Source of the DNA: Bacteroidota bacterium
GTDB lineage: Bacteria; Bacteroidota; Bacteroidia; Chitinophagales; Chitinophagaceae
Assembly: GCA_023417815.1 (NCBI GenBank)
Contig: JAEZEI010000008.1
Coordinates: forward strand, 1-64,000
Direction: 5' to 3'
Length of the DNA: 64,000 nucleotides
Below, one piece after another: positions 15,346-25,673 of the stretch. The position numbers and the translations under genes are program-made. Under the pieces are notes generated by a model. It saw only the letters and a program-made list of their open reading frames with translations, was not told the origin of the DNA and searched no databases. Numbering within the stretch: the first letter of the stretch is position 1; the number at the start of each line of letters is the position of its first letter.

Positions 15346-18300
15346 ATGCGAAGTGTTTGCAGTTATGACCTGGAAGTTGAACCTGGTTCAAATATGATCC
15401 AGGATATCGGCGCGGTGTACGATAACGGCAAATTCTTCAGGGGAAAGTCGGTGCACGATTTTAAAAATTTCAGCAGCACCGCAGACTTCATGGTCGGACA
15501 TAACTTGTTCAAGCACGACCTGCCTCATTTACAGAAAAAACTGGGTGATCCTTCATTCGGAATTCATAATACCATAGATACCCTCCTGCTTTCTCCCTTG
15601 CTGTTTCCTTCCCGGCCGTATCACCGGTTGTTGAAAGATGAAAAGCTCCAGGTGGATGAATTGAATAACCCCGTGACGGATTCAAAGAAAGCACTGGAAT
15701 TGTTCAACGAAGAAGGGAGCGCCTTTTTGAAATTACCGGAGAATCTAAAACAGGTTTACTTCAACCTGTTGCACTCGCAAAAGGAATTCACCTGCTTCTT
15801 TGAATACCTGGATTATCGAAACGAATTACCGGCTGCTCCTCTTGCGCAATTGATTCGGCAATCCTTCAATGAAAGGATCTGCAGCCATTGCGATATTGAT
15901 ACGCTTATTAAAAATTCCCCGGTTTCATTAGCCTATGCGCTGGCCCTCATCAACGCTACCGATAAATATTCCATCACACCACCATGGGTGCGCAGGAACT
16001 TTAAGGATGTTGATGTTGTCTTAAGAAAACTGAGAGGGAAACCCTGCATTGAAGGTTGCGGCTATTGCAACAAAGCGCTTGATCCGCATGCCGGGCTGCA
16101 ACATCATTTCGGATTTTCTGAATTCCGGAAGTATGATAATGAACCTTTACAGGAAGATGCCGTCAGGGCTGCTATCCACGGTGAATCCCTCCTGGCCATC
16201 TTTCCAACGGGTGGAGGAAAGTCCATCACCTTCCAGTTGCCTGCACTAATGGATGGGGAGAATACAAAATCACTGACGGTAATCATTTCCCCGCTGCAGT
16301 CCCTGATGAAAGACCAGGTGGATAACCTGAATAATAGGGGAATAGTGGAGGCAGTTACCATAAACGGGATGCTCGATCCCATAACCCGGGCTGAAGCTAT
16401 TGAAAGGGTGCAGGATGGTCGGGCGCATCTCTTATATATCTCGCCTGAATCATTGCGGTCAATTTCTATCGAGCGGTTATTACTGGGAAGAAAGATCTCG
16501 CGGTTTGTGATTGATGAAGCGCATTGTTTCTCATCGTGGGGACAAGACTTCCGGGTGGATTATTTATACATCGGCGATTTTATAAGAAAGCTACAGGAAA
16601 CAAAGGGACTGGATGAAAAGATCCCGGTCTCCTGTTTTACCGCTACCGCGAAGCAGAAGGTGATTGAAGATATCCGCCAGTATTTCCAGGATAAACTAGG
16701 GCTCGATCTTAAAGTATTCCGCTCTGATGCTTCCCGCACAAACCTGCATTACCAGGTGTTTGAACAGGAAGATGAAGACCAGAAGTATGAAAGAATGAGA
16801 GAACTGGTAGAACAGAAGCAGGTTCCTACTATTATATATGTATCCCGTACGCAGCGCGCCATCAAGCTTGCGGGGAAACTGACAGAAGATGGTTATCCTG
16901 CCAGGGCATTCCATGGAAAAATGGAAAACGAGGAAAAGGTCAGGAACCAGGATGATTTCATCAGGGGGGATGTAAACATTATAGTGGCCACATCGGCATT
17001 CGGGATGGGGGTGGACAAGGATAACGTGGGAATGGTGATCCATTATGATATTTCAGACTCGCTTGAAAATTATGTGCAGGAAGCGGGTAGAGCCGGGAGA
17101 AGAGAAGACCTTAAAGCAGATTGTTATGTCCTGTTCAACGAAGAAGACCTGAACAAACATTTCATCCTGCTGAACCAGACCAAGCTGGATATAAAAGAGA
17201 TCAACCAGGTGTGGCGGGCAATAAAGGAATTAACCAAAACACGGGAAACGGTTTCTAATTCGGCTTTGGAGATCGCGCGTATAGCAGGGTGGGATGAGAA
17301 TGTAAAGGAAATAGAAACCCGGGTAAAAACCGCCATTGCAGCTTTGGAAGATGCAGGCTATATAGAACGGGGACATAATATGCCCCGCATATTTGCAGAC
17401 AGTATTTTGTCCAAGACAGCCCAGGATGCATTCGATAAAATTGATGCTTCGACTATAATTCCCAAAGATCTTAAACAGAATGCAAAGAGAGTCATTCAAA
17501 AACTGATTTCCAGCCGGAGCAGGAGCAGGTTAAAGGATGATGAAGCAGAGGCCCGTGTGGATTATCTTGCCGAACAACTTAGCCTGCGCAAACATGAAGC
17601 AATCGAGATCATTCAAAAGCTCCGGGAAGAAAGAATTCTCGCTGATGCAAAAGACCTCACTGCATTTATCAAAAGGGCGGAGAACGTAAAGAATTCCATT
17701 GCGCTTGTTTCCCGGTATAAACAATTGGAGGATTTTTTCCTGTCCATCCTTACAGAGGAAGAGAAAGATTACAACATCAAGGACCTGTGTGAACAGGCTA
17801 CGGAAGCAGGATGCGAAAAGGTGAGCCTCCAGACCATCAATACCCTGCTTAACTTCTGGAAGATCAAGGCATGGATTGACCGTCGCAACCTGGACGGATC
17901 AAAGCATCACGTACGAATTGTACTTAAGGTCCCTGCCAAAGAAATGAAGGAGAAGATGGAGCTGCGGCAGCAGGTGGCCAGGATCATTACCGAATACCTT
18001 TTCAAAAGAGCATCGGAGGAAAATTCACAGGCGGAAGAAGTGCTGGTGGAATTCTCGGTGCAGGAGTTAATGGATCATGTTGCTAATGCAGGAGGAATGT
18101 TTAGCATAAAGGCAAAAGCGGAGGATATTGAGGACAGCCTCTTCTACCTGTCGCGTATCGAAGCCATAAAAATAGAAGGCGGGTTCATGGTGGTCTATAA
18201 CCGGCTTACGATTAACCGCATTGAAAAGAATAATTTGATCCGGTATAAGGAAGAAGATTATAAAAAGTTGAAAGAATTCTACCAGAACAAGGTGCAGCAG

Positions 18301-20139
18301 ATCCATATCGTGGGGGAGTATGCAAAGAAGATGGTGGAGAATTATAAAGATGCACTCCAGTTCGTTGATGATTATTTTAAACTGAATTACACTTCCTTTC
18401 TTCAAAAATATTTCCGGGGCAGCAGGCAGGACGACATCAAGCGCAATATGACCCCGGCGAAATTCCGGCAGCTCTTTGGAAAATTATCGCCGCCGCAACT
18501 GGAGATCATCCGCGATTCAGCAAGCCAGTTTATCCTTGTGGCTGCAGGTCCCGGTAGCGGCAAGACCCGGGTGCTGGTACATAAGCTTGCCTCCCTTATC
18601 CTCACCGAGGATATTAAGTATGAGCAATTGCTGATGCTTACTTTTTCACGGGCTGCTGCATCAGAATTCAAGAAGCGGTTGCTTGATCTTATCGGGAAAG
18701 CAGCACATTTCGTGGAGATCAAAACCTTCCATTCCTATTGCTTCGACCTGCTGGACAGGAAGGGCAACCTGGACGATACAGATAAAATTGTTAGTCGTGC
18801 AACGGAAAGCATCCGGAAGAAAGAGGTCGAGACCAGCCGGATCACAAAAACAGTTCTGGTAATTGACGAAGCCCAGGACATGAACCAGGATGAATTTGGC
18901 CTGGTGGAAGCTTTAATGAACCAGAATGAAGAAATGCGGGTGATCATAGTCGGGGACGATGACCAGAACATTTTCCAGTTCCGGGGTGCAGATTCAGCAT
19001 ATATGGCCGGGATCACCTCCCTGGAAAATTCAAGAACGTATGAGCTGGTTGACAACTACCGCAGCAGGGCAAACCTGGTATCCTTCAGCAACCAATGGGT
19101 GGAAAGGCTGTCGAACAGGATAAAAGAAACGCCGATTCACCCGGTGGATGGCTCTGATGGTTTGATCACCGTAATTGAACATAACCAGCCAAACCTGGTG
19201 GTGCCGCTGGTTGAATCTATATGCAATACAGACCTGGCCGGTACAACCTGTGTGCTTACCAATACCAACGACGAGGCTGCCAGTATATGCGGACTGTTGA
19301 ATAACCGCGGTTACAATGCCCGGTTGATTCAATCCAGTGATGGCTTTGTGCTATTCAATCTCCAGGAGTTGCGTTGGTTCTACGACAAGGTGGATGAACT
19401 AACCCAACTCGCTATTATCAGTGAAGAAGACTGGGAACTGGCGCTGCGGCAACTGCAGGAAGAATTCCGGGCAAGCAATAAACTGGACTGGTGCCTGGCA
19501 TTGCTTAAAAACTTTGAAGCCATCTACCCGGAGAGGAAGTACAGGAGTGACCTTAAAGACTTTTTGATCCAGTCTAAGTTCGAGGATGCCATCAACATCA
19601 GCAGCGAAACCATCTATGTATCTACCATTCACAAAGCAAAAGGGAAGGAATTTGATAATGTCTTCCTGCTGTTGAATAATATGAATGTGCGGGAAGAAGA
19701 CAAAAAACGCCAGGTATACGTGGCCCTTACCCGGGCGAAATACAGGCTTCATATCCATTACAACGGGAATTATTTTGCCGGGATCAATTGTAATGATCTT
19801 ACCTACAGGAGAGACCCGGACCAGTATCCACCACCATCCCAGTTATCTTTTATGCTATCCCACAAGCAAGTGTACCTGGGGTATTTTGAATATGTCCAGG
19901 ATCGTCTGAACGGAATCCGGTCTGGCGATAAATTGAAGTTCATTGATGGAGGCCTTGAAACTGCTGATGGTAAGCAGATCCTGAAATATTCAAAATCATT
20001 TACCCAGCAACTGGAAAAGTATAATTTATCCTACAAGCCCCTGGAAGCAAAAGTGAATTTCGTGGTTTACTGGAAGGGCGAGGATGCGGTGGAAGAGGTG
20101 AGGGTGGTGCTGCCGGAGCTGAGGATGGGGAAGAAATAA
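15346..20139 (+). CDS. Exonuclease-RecQ-UvrD fusion helicase
   Basis: A 1597-residue protein with three recognisable parts. Residues 1-130 look like a DEDDh exonuclease: D8-L-E10, then H52-N53 with D58 (GHNLFKHDLPHL), then LNNPVTDSKKALEL. Residues 232-255 hold a Cys/His cluster (CIEGCGYCNK). A RecQ-type SF2 helicase follows with Walker A FPTGGGKS (about 285), VIDEAHCFSSWG (about 388) and QEAGRAGRRED. From about 1040 there is a complete UvrD/Rep-type SF1 helicase: AAGPGSGKTR (about 1065), VIDEAQDMNQDE, GDDDQNIFQFRGAD, STIHKAKGKEFDN and YVALTRAKYRL. Both motors seem intact. It is the first gene of the island and monocistronic. A role in DNA repair or defence is inferred; neither is shown. Confidence 0.9.
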   Translation: MRSVCSYDLEVEPGSNMIQDIGAVYDNGKFFRGKSVHDFKNFSSTADFMVGHNLFKHDLPHLQKKLGDPSFGIHNTIDTLLLSPLLFPSRPYHRLLKDEKLQVDELNNPVTDSKKALELFNEEGSAFLKLPENLKQVYFNLLHSQKEFTCFFEYLDYRNELPAAPLAQLIRQSFNERICSHCDIDTLIKNSPVSLAYALALINATDKYSITPPWVRRNFKDVDVVLRKLRGKPCIEGCGYCNKALDPHAGLQHHFGFSEFRKYDNEPLQEDAVRAAIHGESLLAIFPTGGGKSITFQLPALMDGENTKSLTVIISPLQSLMKDQVDNLNNRGIVEAVTINGMLDPITRAEAIERVQDGRAHLLYISPESLRSISIERLLLGRKISRFVIDEAHCFSSWGQDFRVDYLYIGDFIRKLQETKGLDEKIPVSCFTATAKQKVIEDIRQYFQDKLGLDLKVFRSDASRTNLHYQVFEQEDEDQKYERMRELVEQKQVPTIIYVSRTQRAIKLAGKLTEDGYPARAFHGKMENEEKVRNQDDFIRGDVNIIVATSAFGMGVDKDNVGMVIHYDISDSLENYVQEAGRAGRREDLKADCYVLFNEEDLNKHFILLNQTKLDIKEINQVWRAIKELTKTRETVSNSALEIARIAGWDENVKEIETRVKTAIAALEDAGYIERGHNMPRIFADSILSKTAQDAFDKIDASTIIPKDLKQNAKRVIQKLISSRSRSRLKDDEAEARVDYLAEQLSLRKHEAIEIIQKLREERILADAKDLTAFIKRAENVKNSIALVSRYKQLEDFFLSILTEEEKDYNIKDLCEQATEAGCEKVSLQTINTLLNFWKIKAWIDRRNLDGSKHHVRIVLKVPAKEMKEKMELRQQVARIITEYLFKRASEENSQAEEVLVEFSVQELMDHVANAGGMFSIKAKAEDIEDSLFYLSRIEAIKIEGGFMVVYNRLTINRIEKNNLIRYKEEDYKKLKEFYQNKVQQIHIVGEYAKKMVENYKDALQFVDDYFKLNYTSFLQKYFRGSRQDDIKRNMTPAKFRQLFGKLSPPQLEIIRDSASQFILVAAGPGSGKTRVLVHKLASLILTEDIKYEQLLMLTFSRAAASEFKKRLLDLIGKAAHFVEIKTFHSYCFDLLDRKGNLDDTDKIVSRATESIRKKEVETSRITKTVLVIDEAQDMNQDEFGLVEALMNQNEEMRVIIVGDDDQNIFQFRGADSAYMAGITSLENSRTYELVDNYRSRANLVSFSNQWVERLSNRIKETPIHPVDGSDGLITVIEHNQPNLVVPLVESICNTDLAGTTCVLTNTNDEAASICGLLNNRGYNARLIQSSDGFVLFNLQELRWFYDKVDELTQLAIISEEDWELALRQLQEEFRASNKLDWCLALLKNFEAIYPERKYRSDLKDFLIQSKFEDAINISSETIYVSTIHKAKGKEFDNVFLLLNNMNVREEDKKRQVYVALTRAKYRLHIHYNGNYFAGINCNDLTYRRDPDQYPPPSQLSFMLSHKQVYLGYFEYVQDRLNGIRSGDKLKFIDGGLETADGKQILKYSKSFTQQLEKYNLSYKPLEAKVNFVVYWKGEDAVEEVRVVLPELRMGKK

Positions 20140-20364
20140 TAGAAGAATTTTTTGCCAGTCTTATCAGTTGACAATTTTTCATTGATTCCCAAATGAAAAG
20201 TTAGACTCACTGCTTTATTCTTAGAAAGCTATAACAATAAAACCAGTCTAATGCTTACTTTGAACTTATAATCATCCTGCGATTTTTATTTATATATCGT
20301 AGGATAGAGTTGTTTAGTATTGTATTCTATCTTTAAAACCATATAAACCAGTATATCAACTTTC

Positions 20365-22329
20365 ATGGCACAACTAAAAGGTATCGGATATAATAATTTT
20401 AAAGTCTTTTCGACTGCGCAATATTTTGAATTTGCTCCAATTACCATCCTGACAGGTAAAAATAGTAGTGGAAAAAGTACAATAATTAATGGGCTCAAAT
20501 TATTGTCTGAAAATTTTATTGACTTAGAACCTAAGCAGGGTAATTCTCACAATTTTTCGAATATATGGTCCATTTTTTCAAATTCATTTGACGTAAAACG
20601 AATTGCGGAACGTTATGGGAGCCTGGAACAATTCGTGAATTTTAATTCTAAAGAAAAGGTATTTTCATTCAGTTTTAAAACAATACCTGAATTATTTCTC
20701 TCGGAATTTGAATACATTTTTCATGTTGCTGTTGAAGATAATATTTTAAAATCAGGCAAACTGAATAAGATAGAAATACGGGATCTAGTAAGAAAGAAAA
20801 CAATATTGGAATGTTGCGAATCAAAATCAAAATATTATGGTTCAGGAAAACCAGTTTATAAAGTAAAAATCGACCTTAATACTATTTATGATCACCTGAT
20901 TTCATCCATTAATTTTTCATATACATTTAATTCTTTAGTCGAGAGATATAAAAAATCCGTCGATTTAAAAGAAAAAGACCATATAAGAAATCAATTAGAC
21001 ACAAATTACAAAGGGCTATTTTCATGGTTAGGAGATGGAATTGCATTGTATCCATCAAGCATGAAGCAAGAAATAGTTTTTATAAATGAAAACGAACTGG
21101 AAGCTCTTGTAGAAGATTTAAAAAATGGAGAAACATGCTATAACCTACATTGGTACTTGGATCATTTCCACGATCAACGTTCAAATGAAGAAAGTCACGA
21201 TACCAAATTAAAGGGTTTAAGTCTTGACGGTGATAATCGTCCAGGTTCCCTTCGACATTCACTAAATAAAGTATTATCTGAATTAGAATGGCATATCGAT
21301 TACGATTTGAATTTTTCCGAAACTTTGCCGTTTAATTTAAATCGTTACATTGAACGTTATTTGGTGGGTATCCCAATCAATAGCCAGGAGCATCTACATG
21401 AAGAAATTACTGAAAGTTTTGATGTATCAGGTCTAATTTCTTCAAACAATATGGCGATTAAGGATTTTTTTAGAGACCTTTTAGAAAGGATTTATAACAG
21501 AAATGATCATTGGGATAGTGAACTGGAATTAACCTTCTTAGATCAGTTTTTTCATGGCACATTTATTTTAAATCTATTAAAAGAACTGACAAACCAGATT
21601 TCAAATGTGAAAAAGGTTTTTTTCGTCGACGCAATGAGATTGATTCCGAAAAGAACTTATTCAATAAATACCCAGGACTTAATTTCCTCCCAGATTTATA
21701 ACCTTTTTAGGCTTAATTCAAAACAATTCGGGGAAAGCATGAATTTTATTAAAAAATGGGTTGTTGAATTTGAAATAGCCGACACAATTGAATTTGAGAA
21801 GAACCCTCATTCTGATATTGTTGAGATCTTTCTCATAAATAAAGGCAAGAAAATTTTGTTGGCAGATTATGGATTTGGAGTTTCACAAATCCTGCCATTA
21901 GTATTATCCACCGTGCCTCATCTTAATCCTGCGGAGATTATATTTAATTCTACTGAGGAATATTTAGTAAAAGTGGTTTGCATAGAAGAACCAGAAAATA
22001 GTTTGCACCCCGCATTACAGTCGAAACTTGCCGATATGTTTATTGAGGCTGTAAATCTTTTTAATGTCCAACTTATTCTTGAAACCCACAGTGAATACCT
22101 GATAAGAAAGCTGCAATATTTAACAGCCAAAGGCAAAATCAAACCAGAAAGTACTATTATACATTACGTATATCATCCAGATGATGTGCCAAAAGGAGAA
22201 TGCCAGGTAAAGAAGATTAAAATCAACCGCGATGGAAGCCTTTCCGACAATTTTGGAGAAGGATTTTTTGATGAGGCCACAAACTGGAAATTTGAATTAT
22301 TAAAACTGAATAATTCGCAGAATAATTAA
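20365..22329 (+). CDS. OLD/RecF-type AAA ATPase with DUF3696-like C-terminus
   Basis: A 654-residue ATPase. Walker A is GKNSSGKST (residues 31-39) right after the N-terminal strand. The ABC-type C-terminal half has EEPENSLHPALQSKLAD (Walker B region, about 545), ETHSEYLIRKLQ and a final KINRDGSLSDNFGEGFFDE segment of DUF3696 type. The middle 350 residues are a long insertion, as in SMC-like or OLD-like proteins. There is no TOPRIM domain, so a nuclease or effector should be supplied in trans. The next gene starts inside its stop codon (TAATG), which points to an obligate partner. Base composition is clearly AT-richer than in the flanking core genes. Confidence 0.88.
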   Translation: MAQLKGIGYNNFKVFSTAQYFEFAPITILTGKNSSGKSTIINGLKLLSENFIDLEPKQGNSHNFSNIWSIFSNSFDVKRIAERYGSLEQFVNFNSKEKVFSFSFKTIPELFLSEFEYIFHVAVEDNILKSGKLNKIEIRDLVRKKTILECCESKSKYYGSGKPVYKVKIDLNTIYDHLISSINFSYTFNSLVERYKKSVDLKEKDHIRNQLDTNYKGLFSWLGDGIALYPSSMKQEIVFINENELEALVEDLKNGETCYNLHWYLDHFHDQRSNEESHDTKLKGLSLDGDNRPGSLRHSLNKVLSELEWHIDYDLNFSETLPFNLNRYIERYLVGIPINSQEHLHEEITESFDVSGLISSNNMAIKDFFRDLLERIYNRNDHWDSELELTFLDQFFHGTFILNLLKELTNQISNVKKVFFVDAMRLIPKRTYSINTQDLISSQIYNLFRLNSKQFGESMNFIKKWVVEFEIADTIEFEKNPHSDIVEIFLINKGKKILLADYGFGVSQILPLVLSTVPHLNPAEIIFNSTEEYLVKVVCIEEPENSLHPALQSKLADMFIEAVNLFNVQLILETHSEYLIRKLQYLTAKGKIKPESTIIHYVYHPDDVPKGECQVKKIKINRDGSLSDNFGEGFFDEATNWKFELLKLNNSQNN

Positions 22330-23381
22330 TGGTTGCCATATATTTTGATCGACAATTCATTGAAAGATTTCAACAACGGAATGATCATGATAACCCTGTT
22401 ATTTATGATTTCTTAAATCATTTTATTAAAAAAATACGCGGTGTAAAAGTTTATGTTGATTTAAATACGGTTGAAGAATTACAGAATAAGACCCAGGAAA
22501 ATGAATTCTATTGGATTATATCCGAGATAGGCCAACTTAAACTAATTAAATATAATGAATGTATCAATTCCATTGATTTTTATAAATCAGGACCTATAAC
22601 GAAAATATTTTTTGTTGAAAGACCTGAAGAAGACGAATTGCAAAAAAAATATGGACACTTTTTTATATCAAACAATTCCCTGATTGATAAGTGGAAAGTG
22701 TTTACCGATAGGGAAGAGAATGAGATGCTAATAAAATCTAATCCACGCAAGGATGAAACTGGTGTATTCAAGGGATGGAAAGATTTAAGTTTATTTAAAC
22801 ATGTGGCAAATAATATTTTGCTTTTTGATTTATATGCCTTAACTAATAAAAAGGACCAAAGGATCGATAAAAATATTTTACCTTGTTTATTAGAATTAAT
22901 CAGGCATAATAGTATTGTTGATCTTACCATAATTACCAGGCAGCTTCCTCTAAACCCAAAAAAACAACGTGATATCCAGGATCTCTGGATCAAGGATGAC
23001 TTTTCTATTATTTCTGAACACATCAAACCAATAGTTGGTTCTGTAAAGAATTTTAGCTTGGTGAAATATGAAGAATCTAAGAATATTAAAGCAGATTCAG
23101 AACATAACCGTTACCTGATAACCAATTATTTTTTCATCCGCTTAGAAGCCGGCTTTAATGTGTTTAAGGATAATGGTGAAGTAAATAATAGGGATAGTAT
23201 AAAAATTGATTCTATATTCAAGAACCGAGTTAGAAATATCGTTGCAGAAGCTATTAAAAATCTTAAAACCTATATATCCAGTTTAAAACAAATGGAAGAA
23301 AGGGCTATTGGGCCCGGTAAAGTTGTTGAACATTATTTCTACCATCCATACCTTAAATCCAGATATTTGAAAGATGATTGA
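22329..23381 (+). CDS. Putative effector/nuclease partner of the DUF3696-type ATPase
   Basis: A 350-residue protein translationally coupled to the ATPase (TAATG overlap). I do not recognise a named family. Visible features are an N-terminal strand with acid (VAIYFDRQFIERF), a VYVDLNTVEELQ segment, ILLFDLYALTN, DLTIITRQLP, and near the C-terminus EHNRYLITNYFFIRLEAGF. Acidic residues after hydrophobic strands and a late TN motif recall PIN-like nucleases. The H-x-R-x-(hydrophobic) pattern recalls other defence-associated effectors. Both are suggestions from pattern only. Two-gene ATPase plus nuclease modules are common in defence islands. Confidence 0.6.
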   Translation: MVAIYFDRQFIERFQQRNDHDNPVIYDFLNHFIKKIRGVKVYVDLNTVEELQNKTQENEFYWIISEIGQLKLIKYNECINSIDFYKSGPITKIFFVERPEEDELQKKYGHFFISNNSLIDKWKVFTDREENEMLIKSNPRKDETGVFKGWKDLSLFKHVANNILLFDLYALTNKKDQRIDKNILPCLLELIRHNSIVDLTIITRQLPLNPKKQRDIQDLWIKDDFSIISEHIKPIVGSVKNFSLVKYEESKNIKADSEHNRYLITNYFFIRLEAGFNVFKDNGEVNNRDSIKIDSIFKNRVRNIVAEAIKNLKTYISSLKQMEERAIGPGKVVEHYFYHPYLKSRYLKDD

Positions 23382-23620
23382 TTTTATTTCGTTGTGCCAA
23401 AGATTGAATATCTCTTCATATTAAAAAGTGCGACATTTTCTGACGTAAAAATGATCAATGGTTAGTTGCTGCATGAGAGCGGAATAGCATAAATAAATCC
23501 TCTATTTTTTAATTCCCCCGTATTTCTACGATAAAACTATCCCCCAAAATCCCTATATTGTCTTACCAAAAATTAGCTGCTCACCCTACAGGTTAGCCGG
23601 TTTTAATTTCTCTTAGTATT

Positions 23621-25162
23621 ATGGCGAAAGCAAAGAAAGAAGTGGCCAGTGAGCCGCTTGAAAAGCAGTTATGGAAGGCTGCGGATAAATTACGTAAGAA
23701 TATTGACGCTGCGGAATATAAGCATATCGTTCTCGGACTGATCTTTCTCAAATATATCTCGGATGCATTTGAAGAATTGTATGGCAGGCTGGAGGCTGAT
23801 AAGAAAAATGGCGCTGACCCGGAGGATAAGGATGAATATAAAGCGGAGAATGTGTTTTTTGTACCGCAGGATGCGCGATGGAATTATCTCCAGTCTAAGG
23901 CCAAACTACCAGAGATCGGCAAGTTTGTAGATGATGCCATGGATGCGATCGAGAAGGAGAACGCATCGCTTAAAGGTGTTTTGCCAAAGGTGTTTGCCCG
24001 GCAGAACCTGGATCCTACAAGTTTAGGCGAGCTCATAGACCTGGTAGGTAATATAGCACTGGGAACTGCAAAGGCAAGAAGTGCTGATATCCTCGGGCAT
24101 GTGTTTGAATATTTCCTCGGTGAATTTGCACTGGCGGAAGGGAAGAAGGGCGGACAGTTCTATACGCCAAGAAGCGTCGTTGAATTGCTGGTGGAAATGC
24201 TGGAACCATATAAGGGCAGGGTGTTTGATCCATGCTGCGGTTCCGGGGGAATGTTTGTACAGTCTGAAAAATTCGTGACCGATCACCAGGGCAGGGTTAA
24301 TGATATCTCTATCTATGGACAGGAAAGTAACCAGACTACCTGGCGACTGGCAAAAATGAACCTTGCCATCAGGGGCATAGACAGCTCCCAGGTGAAATGG
24401 AATAATGAAGGTTCGTTTCTGAATGATGCGCATAAAGACCTGAAAGCGGATTTTATAATTGCCAATCCCCCGTTTAATGTAAGCGACTGGGGTGGTGACT
24501 TAATGCGGACGGATGGCAGGTGGCAATACGGTGTGCCGCCTGTAGGCAATGCAAACTTTGCCTGGCTGCAGCATTTCATTTACCATCTTGCACCATCCGG
24601 ACAGGCTGGGGTGGTGTTGGCCAAAGGTGCGCTTACCTCCAAAACAAGCGGTGAAGGTGAGATCAGGAAGGCGTTGGTTGAAAACGGCCTGATTGACTGT
24701 ATCGTTAACCTGCCTGCTAAATTATTCCTGAACACCCAGATCCCTGCGGCTTTATGGTTTATGAGCCGCAACCGGAAGAATGGAAAATTCCGCGACCGCA
24801 GCAACGAAATACTTTTTATTGATGCGCGCAACCTTGGCCATTTGATAAACCGCCGCACCAGGGAGTTGTCACAGGATGATATCATGAAAATCTCCGGCAC
24901 TTACCATAACTGGAGAAATACTGATGGTAATTATGAAGACGTGGCAGGATTTTGTATGTCCGCTCCAATTAGCAAAATAAAAGAACTGGATTATGTTCTG
25001 ACTCCAGGGCGTTTTGTCGGATTGCCAGATGATGAGGATGAGTTTGATTTTAAAGAGAGATTTTCTACTTTAAAAAGGGAACTGGAAGAGCAGCTTAAAG
25101 AAGAATCAAAATTGAATGAGATGATTTTGTCCAATCTGAAAAAAATAAAGATTAATGATTGA
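23621..25162 (+). CDS. hsdM: Type I restriction-modification DNA methyltransferase subunit
   Basis: A 513-residue HsdM, which transfers methyl groups from S-adenosylmethionine to adenine in the site chosen by HsdS. The N-terminal helical domain (EKQLWKAADKLRKNIDAAEY) is followed by motif I DPCCGSGGMFV, motif IV NPPFNVSDW (an adenine N6-methyltransferase signature), and the C-terminal LFLNTQIPAALWF and DEDEFDFKERF segments seen in the family. It is the first gene of an eight-gene cluster on the same strand; the next gene starts 8 nt before its stop. Confidence 0.96.
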   Translation: MAKAKKEVASEPLEKQLWKAADKLRKNIDAAEYKHIVLGLIFLKYISDAFEELYGRLEADKKNGADPEDKDEYKAENVFFVPQDARWNYLQSKAKLPEIGKFVDDAMDAIEKENASLKGVLPKVFARQNLDPTSLGELIDLVGNIALGTAKARSADILGHVFEYFLGEFALAEGKKGGQFYTPRSVVELLVEMLEPYKGRVFDPCCGSGGMFVQSEKFVTDHQGRVNDISIYGQESNQTTWRLAKMNLAIRGIDSSQVKWNNEGSFLNDAHKDLKADFIIANPPFNVSDWGGDLMRTDGRWQYGVPPVGNANFAWLQHFIYHLAPSGQAGVVLAKGALTSKTSGEGEIRKALVENGLIDCIVNLPAKLFLNTQIPAALWFMSRNRKNGKFRDRSNEILFIDARNLGHLINRRTRELSQDDIMKISGTYHNWRNTDGNYEDVAGFCMSAPISKIKELDYVLTPGRFVGLPDDEDEFDFKERFSTLKRELEEQLKEESKLNEMILSNLKKIKIND

Positions 25163-25670
25163 TACTAAAATAAGCCTCAGTAATCCGGTTATAATGCGAT
25201 TAGAGCCTGAGTGGTTTAAAATGGGTTATTACGTTTATGTTGTTTTAATAAGATTCAAGGGTCGAAAATATTATTACATAGGTATGACTGGGGATAGGAA
25301 ACATATCACTGCACGTTCGCCATTTTATAGGATGGGAGGTCACTTCATGTTAGGAAAAAGCACACAGAATCAAATAATAAAGGGAATTGAGAGCAAACTA
25401 AAATTCAATGTAAAAGAAGATTCGAATATCCTTTGCGAAATGAATTTTACCTACTACGCATGGTTAATAAAAGATTTTATGAAGAACATTTCAAAAGAGG
25501 ATCATGGAAATAATAGGACAATAGCTGAAAAAATAGAAAGTGGATTAATTGAAAAGTGCAAAGTATCATTTGGTGAAGATTACGTGTTTAATAATAAAGG
25601 AAGCAGGAAGAATATGAATGACTACGACGATGAGGTTATCCAAATATTTAATCAATTAAATGCTCAATAA
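25155..25670 (+). CDS. GIY-YIG-fold protein inside the type I RM operon
   Basis: A 171-residue protein overlapping hsdM by 8 nt. The segment YYVYVVLIRF followed after 8 residues by YYYIGMTGDR is the spacing of the GIY...YIG motif pair. SPFYRMGGHF supplies arginine and histidine, and AEKIESGLIEKC supplies the conserved glutamate on the later helix. This fits a GIY-YIG-like nuclease core, but divergence leaves open whether it is catalytic. It could nick DNA alongside the restriction complex, or act as an accessory DNA-binding protein. This position, between hsdM and hsdS, is not typical. Confidence 0.65.
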   Translation: MIDTKISLSNPVIMRLEPEWFKMGYYVYVVLIRFKGRKYYYIGMTGDRKHITARSPFYRMGGHFMLGKSTQNQIIKGIESKLKFNVKEDSNILCEMNFTYYAWLIKDFMKNISKEDHGNNRTIAEKIESGLIEKCKVSFGEDYVFNNKGSRKNMNDYDDEVIQIFNQLNAQ

Positions 25671-25673
25671 ATT

